Of a stretch of 64,000 nt of DNA, positions 43,762 to 51,210 are shown in pieces. Position 1 is the first letter of the stretch. Every line of letters begins with the position of its first letter. The position numbers and the translations under genes were made by a program. The notes under the pieces were generated by a model. The model was given only the letters and a program-made list of their open reading frames with translations. It did not search any database and had not been told where the DNA came from. Origin of the DNA: an uncultured Flavobacteriaceae bacterium (lineage in GTDB: Bacteria; Bacteroidota; Bacteroidia; Flavobacteriales; Flavobacteriaceae); the NCBI GenBank assembly GCA_947495135.1, contig CANLXN010000005.1, forward strand, positions 186,001 through 250,000, written 5' to 3'.

Positions 43762-44568
43762 TTATTTGTCCTTTTTTAAGAGTTCAAACTTGTTGGTATA
43801 GTCTTCTCCGTTGATCCTTTCGAAGACGGTTGCTTCTGCACTTTCAATTATTGAAGTCTTTTTATCTACTTTGTAGTGTGCCAGATAATTTGGAAACGTC
43901 CGACCGTGTTTTGGTGTTCCAATTATCTTTAAATCAATTTGTTCTTCGGAATGAGGGTGTTGCAGGCTAGTAGTTTCAATCACAGAAACCTTCCGGCGGC
44001 TTCCTGTAAAATCTTTCGTTTTTTCTTTGCCTTGAAAGTTGTCGTGACGGCCATAAATGGGTTGAAGTAATAGTCCGAAATTTTTAAAGGAAAGGAGGGC
44101 TGTTTGCATCTGCTCTTGAGTACTTATTTCTCGATCAATCCCTGCCACAAATTGTTCGAAATTGGTTCCACTATTAACTTTAGAAAGTTTCAGTTGAACG
44201 CTTAACCAGTTCTTTTGTATGTTTTCAAAGTTGTTGACTTTCAATACAGAGCCATCTTGGTTTACCTGAAGATCTAAATAGTTATAAACGGCGGCAGTTT
44301 CTTCCAAGATGTTAGCTGTAGACGAACTTCGGCCATTAAGCAAAACCCGATGATCCAAAGTCTTTATTGAACAGTTTCTTAGATGCGGGTAAGACGGGAT
44401 TTCAGAAATAGATAGTTGTACGGTTCGTGTTTCCTGAAAGGAGTTCATTCCTCTGGATAAAGGCGTGTAATTTGACTTCAGTGTATATTGAACGGAGCAT
44501 CCAATAGGCACCCATGCTTCCCATTCCATTGGAATGAAACGGTGTCTTCTCTGTTTTACATCCATCAT
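43762..44568 (-). CDS. putative VgrG-effector adaptor, family copy 2
   Basis: 268 residues, soluble. Its start overlaps the vgrG stop by four bases, and its stop is one base from the PAAR-deacetylase start, so the three are tightly coupled. Despite low overall identity it follows the same plan as the protein at 34467-35411: LDLQVNQDGSVLKVNNFENIQKNW near 95, then a helix, FGLLLQPIYG, and a C-terminal YKVDKKTSIIESAEA. Each copy sits between a vgrG and an effector with a different toxin domain. An effector-specific loading role is inferred, not shown. Confidence 0.65.
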   Translation of the reverse strand: MMDVKQRRHRFIPMEWEAWVPIGCSVQYTLKSNYTPLSRGMNSFQETRTVQLSISEIPSYPHLRNCSIKTLDHRVLLNGRSSSTANILEETAAVYNYLDLQVNQDGSVLKVNNFENIQKNWLSVQLKLSKVNSGTNFEQFVAGIDREISTQEQMQTALLSFKNFGLLLQPIYGRHDNFQGKEKTKDFTGSRRKVSVIETTSLQHPHSEEQIDLKIIGTPKHGRTFPNYLAHYKVDKKTSIIESAEATVFERINGEDYTNKFELLKKDK

Positions 44569-46355
44569 CCTTTACTAATCTTTACATCATTTCCTCCTTT
44601 AAAGCTCGCTAACCCCGCTCCAGACATTTTCAGATCTCCATCACTCTGTATTTCAGTTCCATTAGCAATTTGAGTAAGTGTTCCGCCAACATGTGTTTTC
44701 ATTTCACCTTCAATCGCTTGCGACAGACCATTTGCTGAAACATTCATTTGTTTTCCAGTGAAAATTTCGGTGTTTTTCCCAATCTTGAAATTTGCATTTT
44801 CTTTTACATTGAGCTGAAAGTTTTTGCAGTTCAGGGTCATGTTTTCGAGCGCGGTGATGGTCATATTATTGTTCGCGGTATCAATTGTAATAAGATTGGC
44901 GTTTTTATCGGTAATAGTAATAAATTCTTTCCCTTGAGCATCATTGAGCTCAATAGTATGGCCGCTACGCGTTCTAATCGCTTTTACATTGTTTTGTTGC
45001 GTTTGCCAACTTTTCGGTTTGCCGCTTCCATGGTATAATGCTCCCATTACGTATGGTCTTTCTGCATTTCCGCCTTCAAAACCAATAAGAACTTCTTCAC
45101 TTATCTCGGGAATAAAATGAAATCCCTTTTCACCACCCGCATGCGGAGAAACAATTCTTAACCAAGGGGTTATTTCACCAGTCAATCTTTGCCATGGAAA
45201 TTGTACTTTTATTCTCCCAATTCCTTTAGGATCTGCATTTTCTACCACCACCGCAGTTTGAGTTTCACTTTTTGGAATCGCGTTGAAATTGGTGAGCGGA
45301 TAGACATCCATTTCGGCACTTACTGCTTCAAATTTATTTTGATAGCGTCCGTTCTCATTAGAATTATGAGTTACTTTAATTACACGGTAACTCCCGTAAT
45401 GCTCTTCCGAACTTTTTATTTTGATCACTTTGCCAAGCCCGAGCCCTGGATTATCGCTCGTTCCTTTTACAAGCACTTGGCGCTGATCTGCTGCCTTTTT
45501 TTGTTGCTCTACTTGTTTGTCTAAACGACTTTTTAGTTGTGGGTCTGTATAACCATTAATCCAGACGTTGGTTTCTTTGGCATAAAGTCCAGAGGCTTTC
45601 TCACTGGCAAATCCGTTGTAACCATTGGCGCCCGCAACTTCTGCCGTTTTTTTCTGATGTTGCTCGTTGGATAAATAGTCGTTCGTGAAATAATTGAAAT
45701 TATTTGGCTGAGGTTTGAGTTCCATCGAGAATTCCTGAAGATCGTGACCATAGTTCAGTAAAATTTCTTCACTTTCTTCAGGTTGACCAAAGATTAATTT
45801 TTTCCCATCGTAGTAAAACCATTCGCTGTATTGCGCGGCCAGACGACCGGCATATTCCCACGAACTTTCCAAGTGTTGAACAGAGTAGTGGAGAGGCCCG
45901 TCGTTTTGAGGGTTGAAGACAGTTTTTAATTTCGATTTGTCGTATCCAGAGAAGGTTTCTTCTAGGATATCCGCAAGGCTAGCATCGTTATGAGAACCGT
46001 AATGGGGTCCATCGTCTGCTATAATTGTCCCGCTATGACCAGAAATAACCACTACATCTCCATTTCGGTGATTAAAAGCTTTGTAGCTATTTATAGCTGT
46101 CACCACTCCTTTGAATTCTAGTTCTTTGTAGCCTGTGAAGACTCCTAGCGACGATATTTGTACGGTAATTGCTTCACCTAAGTAGTTCTTAGTTTCGGCA
46201 GCAAGTTCGTTGGGATTAAATTTTTCCACCACGTCCATCCGACAGACTAACTCAAAGGTGTGATGTTGTCCAATTGTTTGATGAAGGGTAAAGTCTTTAA
46301 AAGCCGTGATTGGACTTCCTCCTATATATATTAATGTGTTGCCTTGTAGTGCCAT
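44565..46355 (-). CDS. vgrG: T6SS spike protein VgrG (TssI), copy 2
   Basis: 596 residues. The N-terminal two thirds are nearly the same as copy 1 at 35434-37212. The C-terminal beta-helix differs (KAIRTRSGHTIELNDAQGKEFITITD, LNCKNFQLNVKENANFKIGKNTEIF) and ends in KGGNDVKISKG. The break between shared and unshared sequence lies just after the GSGK at about 438. It is followed by an adaptor-like gene and the PAAR-like deacetylase gene, and preceded by an hcp pair. Confidence 0.95.
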   Translation of the reverse strand: MALQGNTLIYIGGSPITAFKDFTLHQTIGQHHTFELVCRMDVVEKFNPNELAAETKNYLGEAITVQISSLGVFTGYKELEFKGVVTAINSYKAFNHRNGDVVVISGHSGTIIADDGPHYGSHNDASLADILEETFSGYDKSKLKTVFNPQNDGPLHYSVQHLESSWEYAGRLAAQYSEWFYYDGKKLIFGQPEESEEILLNYGHDLQEFSMELKPQPNNFNYFTNDYLSNEQHQKKTAEVAGANGYNGFASEKASGLYAKETNVWINGYTDPQLKSRLDKQVEQQKKAADQRQVLVKGTSDNPGLGLGKVIKIKSSEEHYGSYRVIKVTHNSNENGRYQNKFEAVSAEMDVYPLTNFNAIPKSETQTAVVVENADPKGIGRIKVQFPWQRLTGEITPWLRIVSPHAGGEKGFHFIPEISEEVLIGFEGGNAERPYVMGALYHGSGKPKSWQTQQNNVKAIRTRSGHTIELNDAQGKEFITITDKNANLITIDTANNNMTITALENMTLNCKNFQLNVKENANFKIGKNTEIFTGKQMNVSANGLSQAIEGEMKTHVGGTLTQIANGTEIQSDGDLKMSGAGLASFKGGNDVKISKG

Positions 46356-46635
46356 CCTGTTTACTATTTAATGCGTTTTTAGTGAGATATGGATTAACGA
46401 GTTAACTATTGAGAAGAAGTTTAGTTTAAGGACTTCTTTCTAAATGCTCAATTAAATTAATGTTATTGATCGGTTTTATTTCCCATTCCACTCTTTCTAT
46501 TCGACCTTTGTTTATTGCTAGGTTTAAATAGTTTTATTTCAATTAATAAAGGGTGGGTAACACTTTAAATAAAAGGATAAAACAATTATAAACCTGTATA
46601 ATTAGCGATACGCTCACAGGCGTAATTTTATGGTT

Positions 46636-47031
46636 TTAAGCTTTAGACGGCCAATTATTGGTAAAAACAGTTCCTTTTACCTTAATTTCCTTTGCCGTAA
46701 TAATTAGGAAGATTTTGAGCGGTTCATTATCTGTTGCATTGAATGACTCGGTATATTCAATACAATGCGCCTCAGAGAACTCAACTTTTTTGAGTCCCGC
46801 CATAGTGTCTCTACGATAAAAAGTGATAGAGCCTTTTTTGGTAAGGCTGGGAGAAATCATCCACTCTAGGAAGTCGGTTTTGGCCGTGCCTTCTATGAGC
46901 AATCGAATTTGACCTCCCCGCGGTTTCTCACTAGGTCTACCTGTATAGTCGGTGCCTTGAGTAAAGGTGAATGAACAGTCTAACAGATTTAACTCTTCAT
47001 CATCTAAAATGAGGGTTGAAAGAAATGACAT
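46636..47031 (-). CDS. hcp: T6SS tube protein Hcp (TssD), type A, copy 2
   Basis: 131 residues, with three substitutions from copy 1 (L8I, a Leu to Ile near 111, K to T near 123). The same tube-protein segments are present (FTQGTDYTGRPSEKPRGGQ and YRRDTMAGLKKVEF). It follows the type B copy at 47141-47530 after an intercistronic hairpin, and precedes vgrG copy 2 by 280 bases. Confidence 0.95.
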   Translation of the reverse strand: MSFLSTLILDDEELNLLDCSFTFTQGTDYTGRPSEKPRGGQIRLLIEGTAKTDFLEWMISPSLTKKGSITFYRRDTMAGLKKVEFSEAHCIEYTESFNATDNEPLKIFLIITAKEIKVKGTVFTNNWPSKA

Positions 47032-47073
47032 AAGGTTTGTTTTATTAGGGTTACTTATAAACGGAGGGGGATT

Positions 47074-47099
47074 AAAAAAGGGAGTGCAACTGCACTCCC
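47074..47099 (-). terminator. hairpin terminator between the two hcp genes, copy 2
   Basis: On the minus strand GGGAGTGCA/TGCACTCCC (47099-47091 with 47088-47080) forms a 9-base-pair stem followed by TTTTTT. The equivalent element of copy 1 has a 7-base-pair stem and a different loop, so the structure is kept while the loop changes. Confidence 0.8.
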
Positions 47100-47140
47100 T
47101 TTATGGATTCTTGCATGTTTTTGCAATTGGCTTCTACAAA

Positions 47141-47530
47141 TTATAGTGGCCAGTCGTTTACGTGCTCTCCAGTTCCCATTCCTACCGAACGGGCAGAGAT
47201 TACAATCGACTCAGACATTGGGTTTTCTCCAGTGTGGTCGAAATTCTCTATATATTTTACCATATAACCTTCTGTGAACTTCAGCTCCTTAGCAGTTGCT
47301 TCGTTGTCTCTTTTTAGAAACTTGATAGAACCATCACGACGTTCGAAATTGTTGAACATCCACTCGGCTAAACTAGTATCTGCAGTAGATTCTACAGTTA
47401 CTTTAATTCTTCCTCCACGTGTTACAGAAGAAGGTCTTCCAGTTGCGTCTGTTTCTTGGAAAAGATCGTAGCTACAGTTTAGTACGTTGTACTCTTTTCC
47501 GTTTACGGATAATTTTGATTTAAATGACAT
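47141..47530 (-). CDS. hcp: T6SS tube protein Hcp (TssD), type B, copy 2
   Basis: 129 residues, about ten differences from copy 1, several of them conservative (Asp/Glu, Ser/Ala, Leu/Val) and clustered near the C-terminus (ENFDHTGENPMSES). The family segments CSYDLFQETDATGRPSSVTRGGR are intact. It is the first gene of the delivery cassette whose spike tip is the deacetylase. Confidence 0.95.
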   Translation of the reverse strand: MSFKSKLSVNGKEYNVLNCSYDLFQETDATGRPSSVTRGGRIKVTVESTADTSLAEWMFNNFERRDGSIKFLKRDNEATAKELKFTEGYMVKYIENFDHTGENPMSESIVISARSVGMGTGEHVNDWPL

Positions 47531-47968
47531 AAATTTTCTTTTAAGTTAAACAATGGCAATAGTGCCTTATAAATATAAAATACACCTAAAGTTATGGAAA
47601 TGAAGTGATAATAAATGTTAAGAAGCGGCAAAAAATTATTTGTAAAAGCGACAGATCTTTAGTTTGCCTAGAAACGACAATTGTTTCGGAGAAATGTTAA
47701 AGTTTTAAAAGCTTTTTAATTAACATTTTTTTTCGAAATGTAATTTGTGGTTATTTCCCTACAATGGTTTTGTAAAATTGTAAAAAGCTATAAATGAACA
47801 GTATAATTGTGTCTTGATGACTATTTTTTACTCGATAAAGTCTATGAGATAGCCGATTAAATACATGCTTTCTTGATGCTTTATCGGTAACAGAAGTTCT
47901 ATTCTTTTGAACATTTAAGTAATTGATTAATTACTTGATAGATATTTGCTTTTCAGAAAAATAAATGA
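47531..47968. other. gene-free stretch between tssN and the hcp pair, copy 2
   Basis: 438 bases. The first 95 bases share sequence with the copy 1 leader, including the GGCA-atag-TGCC repeat (47555-47566). The rest, on the tssN side, is AT-rich and unlike copy 1, with no gene or RNA I can support. A promoter for the hcp pair is expected here; I do not find a convincing consensus match. Confidence 0.5.
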
Positions 47969-48892
47969 CTATGCTTTTTCGGTCAAATCGGTCAATTCTT
48001 CTATATCGGTCTCGTCTTCTTTAGCGACGCGTTCGCAGATAATAATATTGTCTTCTCGAATGCCATTTCCTTCCACTGTGCGTGCGAAATCGATGTACTT
48101 CATAACGGAATACCAGCGGGGTTTGCGGAAGAAGATCCAGCCATTTGGTTCATTGTTTTCATCTAAAAAAACAATTTTATTTTCTGGGTGCCGATCATTA
48201 TAGTCATTGATAAAGAAGTAGAACAGTCTTCCAAATTCCATTTTTTCTGGAGCTTTCAAACGGAAGTTGCTGAGCTCCGACGTCTTTTCGTCTTTGTGGA
48301 ATTCGAACGAAATAACATGCGGATTGGTAAGTTCGTCATCGTTTGGATCTTTGATATGTTTACCAACTGGATAAAACCACTTTTTGTAAATGGGCAACGG
48401 AATGGACATAGCAAACTCATATGTTTTAATGACCATGATGGGTACGACAAACCAAATAGCCGCTCCAAGAAACATAAAGGTGTATTCTGGTTTAAACATG
48501 TTCACTATATACACGAATCCAATAAGTGCAATACAGTTAAGAGCGATTGTGAAAACAAACTCGGACCAAAAGCTACCTTGTTTTTCAGATAGCATTTCGA
48601 AATAGTTTCGGCAAATGTACACATGCAAAATACCCATGAGCAGGAATATTACTTGAAAAGCAATAAAGGTTCGCAACGGAATATCGTTTAAAACACGTTC
48701 GTTGCTTAGAAAAGCTGTTAACGCAAAGAAAGCTGCCAAAATAAGGAGGTAAATAATCACCGCTTTTTTCTTAACAGCAAATAGTTTTTTAATGCCTTTC
48801 ATTAAAATCATCATAAGCGTTCCTACGATGAGTAATATGATCGACATTTTTAGAACATCGGGATTGAGTGCTGAAAGTCTTAGGTTTATCAT
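47969..48892 (-). CDS. tssN: T6SS-iii membrane complex protein TssN
   Basis: 307 residues, the Bacteroidota T6SS-specific inner-membrane protein of the TssNQOPR complex that replaces TssJLM. About six N-terminal transmembrane helices (residues 15-180) are followed by a cytoplasmic C-terminal domain (FEFHKDEKTSELSNFRLKAPEKMEFG, FYFFINDYNDRHPE, WIFFRKPRWYSV) and an acidic tail. The start overlaps the tssG stop by four bases (48889-48892), so it belongs to the nlpC-like/tssG/tssN transcript. Confidence 0.9.
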   Translation of the reverse strand: MINLRLSALNPDVLKMSIILLIVGTLMMILMKGIKKLFAVKKKAVIIYLLILAAFFALTAFLSNERVLNDIPLRTFIAFQVIFLLMGILHVYICRNYFEMLSEKQGSFWSEFVFTIALNCIALIGFVYIVNMFKPEYTFMFLGAAIWFVVPIMVIKTYEFAMSIPLPIYKKWFYPVGKHIKDPNDDELTNPHVISFEFHKDEKTSELSNFRLKAPEKMEFGRLFYFFINDYNDRHPENKIVFLDENNEPNGWIFFRKPRWYSVMKYIDFARTVEGNGIREDNIIICERVAKEDETDIEELTDLTEKA

Positions 48893-49815
48893 AGTGCAGT
48901 AGTTAATCCCATAATTGCGGGTTCATTTTCGCTCAACACGAAATTATCTTTGTTTCTTGCAAATTCTATTTTAGTGGTCACCTTCAGTTCCATAGGCATT
49001 AAATAGTCAAAAAAGAAATCTAAAAATTTCATAGTGGGGGTGCCGGGTATGAAATTTTCAATATTCTTGTTACTAACTGGGCCAATCACCGCTTCTACTT
49101 CTGGACATAGGATGGTGGATTCCTCGACCCCAAGAACTAAATCAACTCCAAGGCTTTTTCCAGCCCTTTTGTTTTTGTCAACAATACTGTAAGGAACATT
49201 TTTCTTATACAATGTCACCTCTTCCTCTAAAATCATTTCTAGACACAAGGCGGTGAGTTCTAAATTTCCTGAAATGCGATGTACGTAAGGTAGTAGTTTA
49301 ATTAGTTTTATAACGTAAGCCGCAGGCATTCCATCCTCGATTTGCCAGAATTTCAATAGGAAGTTATTCTTAATATCCGAAAATTTATCAATAAGCCCTC
49401 TTTCATTTTTTTCAATTTCGACATATTGATGAAAAAGTTCATTTTCGATGGGTTGAAAAAAACGACGGGCTTCTTTTTCCTGTTTTTTCTGTTTTTCTCG
49501 TTTCTTTTGATAGGATAATTTTTTTAGAGCTGGATCGGCAAAATTATGGAATACACCCTCTGGTAAGGAATCATAAATACCATTTCTAGAGAGATTGAGG
49601 TTTAAGGTGAAATTATTAACGTCAGACAAGGATTCTTTGTAATCCAGAATGTCTCTTCTATATGGACGCTTAAAAATACTTTTATTTTGGATGGTAAAAT
49701 CTGAAATTTTGGCGCGAGAATTTTCAAGTATTTCTGAGACTACGACTTCCGCCTTAATGTCTTCAAAAACTGCTTGTAATTCTTTGAGTATATTTTCAAG
49801 ATCTTTTTTGACCAT
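48889..49815 (-). CDS. tssG: T6SS baseplate protein TssG
   Basis: 308 residues. The protein is part of the TssEFGK baseplate that couples to the phage-like tail. The segment LSRNGIYDSLPEGVFHN near 76-92 is characteristic of Bacteroidota TssG. A Lys-rich helix, FLLKFWQIEDG near 153, and YVHRISGNLELTALCLEMILEE near 175 follow. TssG is the only baseplate gene on this strand; tssE, tssF and tssK lie divergently on the other. It overlaps tssN and lies 2 bases after the NlpC/P60 gene. Confidence 0.85.
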   Translation of the reverse strand: MVKKDLENILKELQAVFEDIKAEVVVSEILENSRAKISDFTIQNKSIFKRPYRRDILDYKESLSDVNNFTLNLNLSRNGIYDSLPEGVFHNFADPALKKLSYQKKREKQKKQEKEARRFFQPIENELFHQYVEIEKNERGLIDKFSDIKNNFLLKFWQIEDGMPAAYVIKLIKLLPYVHRISGNLELTALCLEMILEEEVTLYKKNVPYSIVDKNKRAGKSLGVDLVLGVEESTILCPEVEAVIGPVSNKNIENFIPGTPTMKFLDFFFDYLMPMELKVTTKIEFARNKDNFVLSENEPAIMGLTTAL

Positions 49816-49817
49816 TC

Positions 49818-50447
49818 TTATTTGCCAGTCTTTACCTTATAAATATCCAATGGTTTTCTGCCAGCGCATATAAAACGTTCTTGCCACCATGCGTCGTTGA
49901 GATCACTTATTTTGACTCCTCGAATATTTTCCGGTCCATTGTAACCTGAAGCACTAATAAATTTATTATTCTGAAGGTAAATGCCAACATGCGTAATGGT
50001 TTTATCTTTAACTGAAGGACGTTTAAAGAACAACATGTCTCCTTCTTTTAAAAACTCTTGTCCAATGAATTTGTCTGTAGACTCTGCATTAAACTGCTTG
50101 TTAGCCGTTCGTTCCGGTAAATAGCTAAAAACATTTACATACAAGTGTTGGGTAAATGATGAACAATCGATGCCATTCTCGTTTTCGCCTCCCATTTCGT
50201 ACGGTGCGCCAATCCATGAGTCCACGAACTCATAGAGTTTTATATTGGTTATTTCGCTAGCATCTACATTGAGTAGCCCAGCATACTTTAATTGAATTGG
50301 TTTCAAAGGGACAACCGCGGGAATGGTGTCTTCAACTGGAGGCGCAATAGGATCTGCAACCGTGACCATGTTTTTGGAACTTCCACAACTTGCCATTGCG
50401 AAAAGGAAGAGTACATAAGCAAAAAAATGTGAGGTTTTTTTCATCAT
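49818..50447 (-). CDS. NlpC/P60-family lipoprotein leading the tssG-tssN operon
   Basis: 209 residues from the ATG at 50447 (the frame extends to 50552, but this start gives a proper signal and lies just downstream of a good promoter). The signal peptide MMKKTSHFFAYVLFLFAMASC has a lipidated Cys. The NlpC/P60 (C40) peptidase shows NGIDCSSFTQHLYVNV (nucleophile Cys), HVGIYL (catalytic His) and NNKFISASG (third residue region). It cuts peptidoglycan peptide bridges in its family. Its position, 2 bases before tssG, suggests it opens peptidoglycan for the T6SS membrane complex. It has no immunity gene partner, so it is probably not an effector. Confidence 0.8.
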   Translation of the reverse strand: MMKKTSHFFAYVLFLFAMASCGSSKNMVTVADPIAPPVEDTIPAVVPLKPIQLKYAGLLNVDASEITNIKLYEFVDSWIGAPYEMGGENENGIDCSSFTQHLYVNVFSYLPERTANKQFNAESTDKFIGQEFLKEGDMLFFKRPSVKDKTITHVGIYLQNNKFISASGYNGPENIRGVKISDLNDAWWQERFICAGRKPLDIYKVKTGK

Positions 50448-50461
50448 AGGATGTTTTATTA

Positions 50462-50492
50462 CAAATATATAGAAACGAAAATGATGTTTCAA
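50462..50492 (-). promoter_or_regulatory. promoter for the NlpC/P60-tssG-tssN transcript
   Basis: On the minus strand TTG (50492-50490) lies 20 bases upstream of TATATTTG (50469-50462), a full match to the Bacteroidota -33/-7 pattern. Transcription would start near 50457, about 10 bases before the preferred ATG at 50447. This also argues against the longer upstream start. Confidence 0.65.
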
Positions 50493-50582
50493 GTTTTTCA
50501 ATTTTAAAAAAATCATAACATATTGCCACCTATTTATTTGTAACTTAGCCATACGACCTATAAATGGGTTAACCTGTCTTTA

Positions 50583-51014
50583 ATGGCTGCAAAGTATTAT
50601 ACATTTCCTTTTACCCCTGCTCAAATTATGAGCAATACCGACCATGAAAAATGTTCGATAAACGACTCTATTGCTAATTTTCTTCATTTACTGGGAACCA
50701 CTTATTTTGGAGAATGTACTTTTGATGAGAGTTTTGGCAATGCACTTTGGGAAGTTGATTTTGATAACCTTACCAGCAATGATAAATTGAGAGGGATTAT
50801 CACTCAATCCATGGAAGATAGTATTAAACATTACGAAAAGCGTTTAACAGCTGTTTCTATTGATATCAAATTAAGACAGGAAAGTTCGTCTAAAAACGAC
50901 AAACACCCTATTATTCGGAAACGAATTGATATTTTGATCTCAGGAACGGTTAAGCAGACCAGCGAACCATTTAAATTTGTGGAGAGCTTTTATATCGCTC
51001 CTATTTCTTTTTAA
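50583..51014 (+). CDS. tssE: T6SS baseplate protein TssE (gp25-like)
   Basis: 143 residues of the gp25/lysozyme-like baseplate family: SINDSIANFLHLLGTTYFGECTFDESFGNALWEVDFDN near 25-62, then LRGIITQSMEDSIKHYEKRL and a C-terminal beta region ending in YIAPISF. It initiates sheath polymerisation with TssBC. It is the first gene of the plus-strand block and is divergent from the NlpC/P60 gene, with 135 bases between the starts. Confidence 0.85.
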   Translation: MAAKYYTFPFTPAQIMSNTDHEKCSINDSIANFLHLLGTTYFGECTFDESFGNALWEVDFDNLTSNDKLRGIITQSMEDSIKHYEKRLTAVSIDIKLRQESSSKNDKHPIIRKRIDILISGTVKQTSEPFKFVESFYIAPISF

Positions 51015-51210
51015 CCTTCACCAAATTTTCGGAATTTTTGATTCAACGATCATTATTTCAGTTTTTTAAACTTTAAAAGAGGTTAAAGTATGTTAGAATT
51101 TTAAGATTGAATTTTTTAATTCCTATTTTTGAAATACAGCCTGGACCGTAGTTCCGTTTTCAATTTGGCATTTTGTAGTGTTTTAAGCACATAACCCCAC
51201 AAGTAAAAAC

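Larger units (their letters stand above)
46636..47624 (-). repeat. duplicated hcp-hcp unit, copy 2
   Basis: Counterpart of the unit at 38429-39420. The leader, type B hcp, hairpin and type A hcp appear in the same order and orientation. The sequences diverge beyond about 47624. Confidence 0.85.

Noticed and set aside
46609-46624. TACGC/GCGTA inverted repeat after the type A hcp of copy 2
   Set aside because: The stem is only five bases and no T-run follows on the minus strand, so I do not call it a terminator.
50533-50540. TTTATTTG as a -7 element for tssE
   Set aside because: It has a mismatch at the second base and no TTG at the right distance.
50448-50552. Longer N-terminus of the NlpC/P60 protein
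   Set aside because: It would bury the lipoprotein signal peptide and place the promoter inside the gene.
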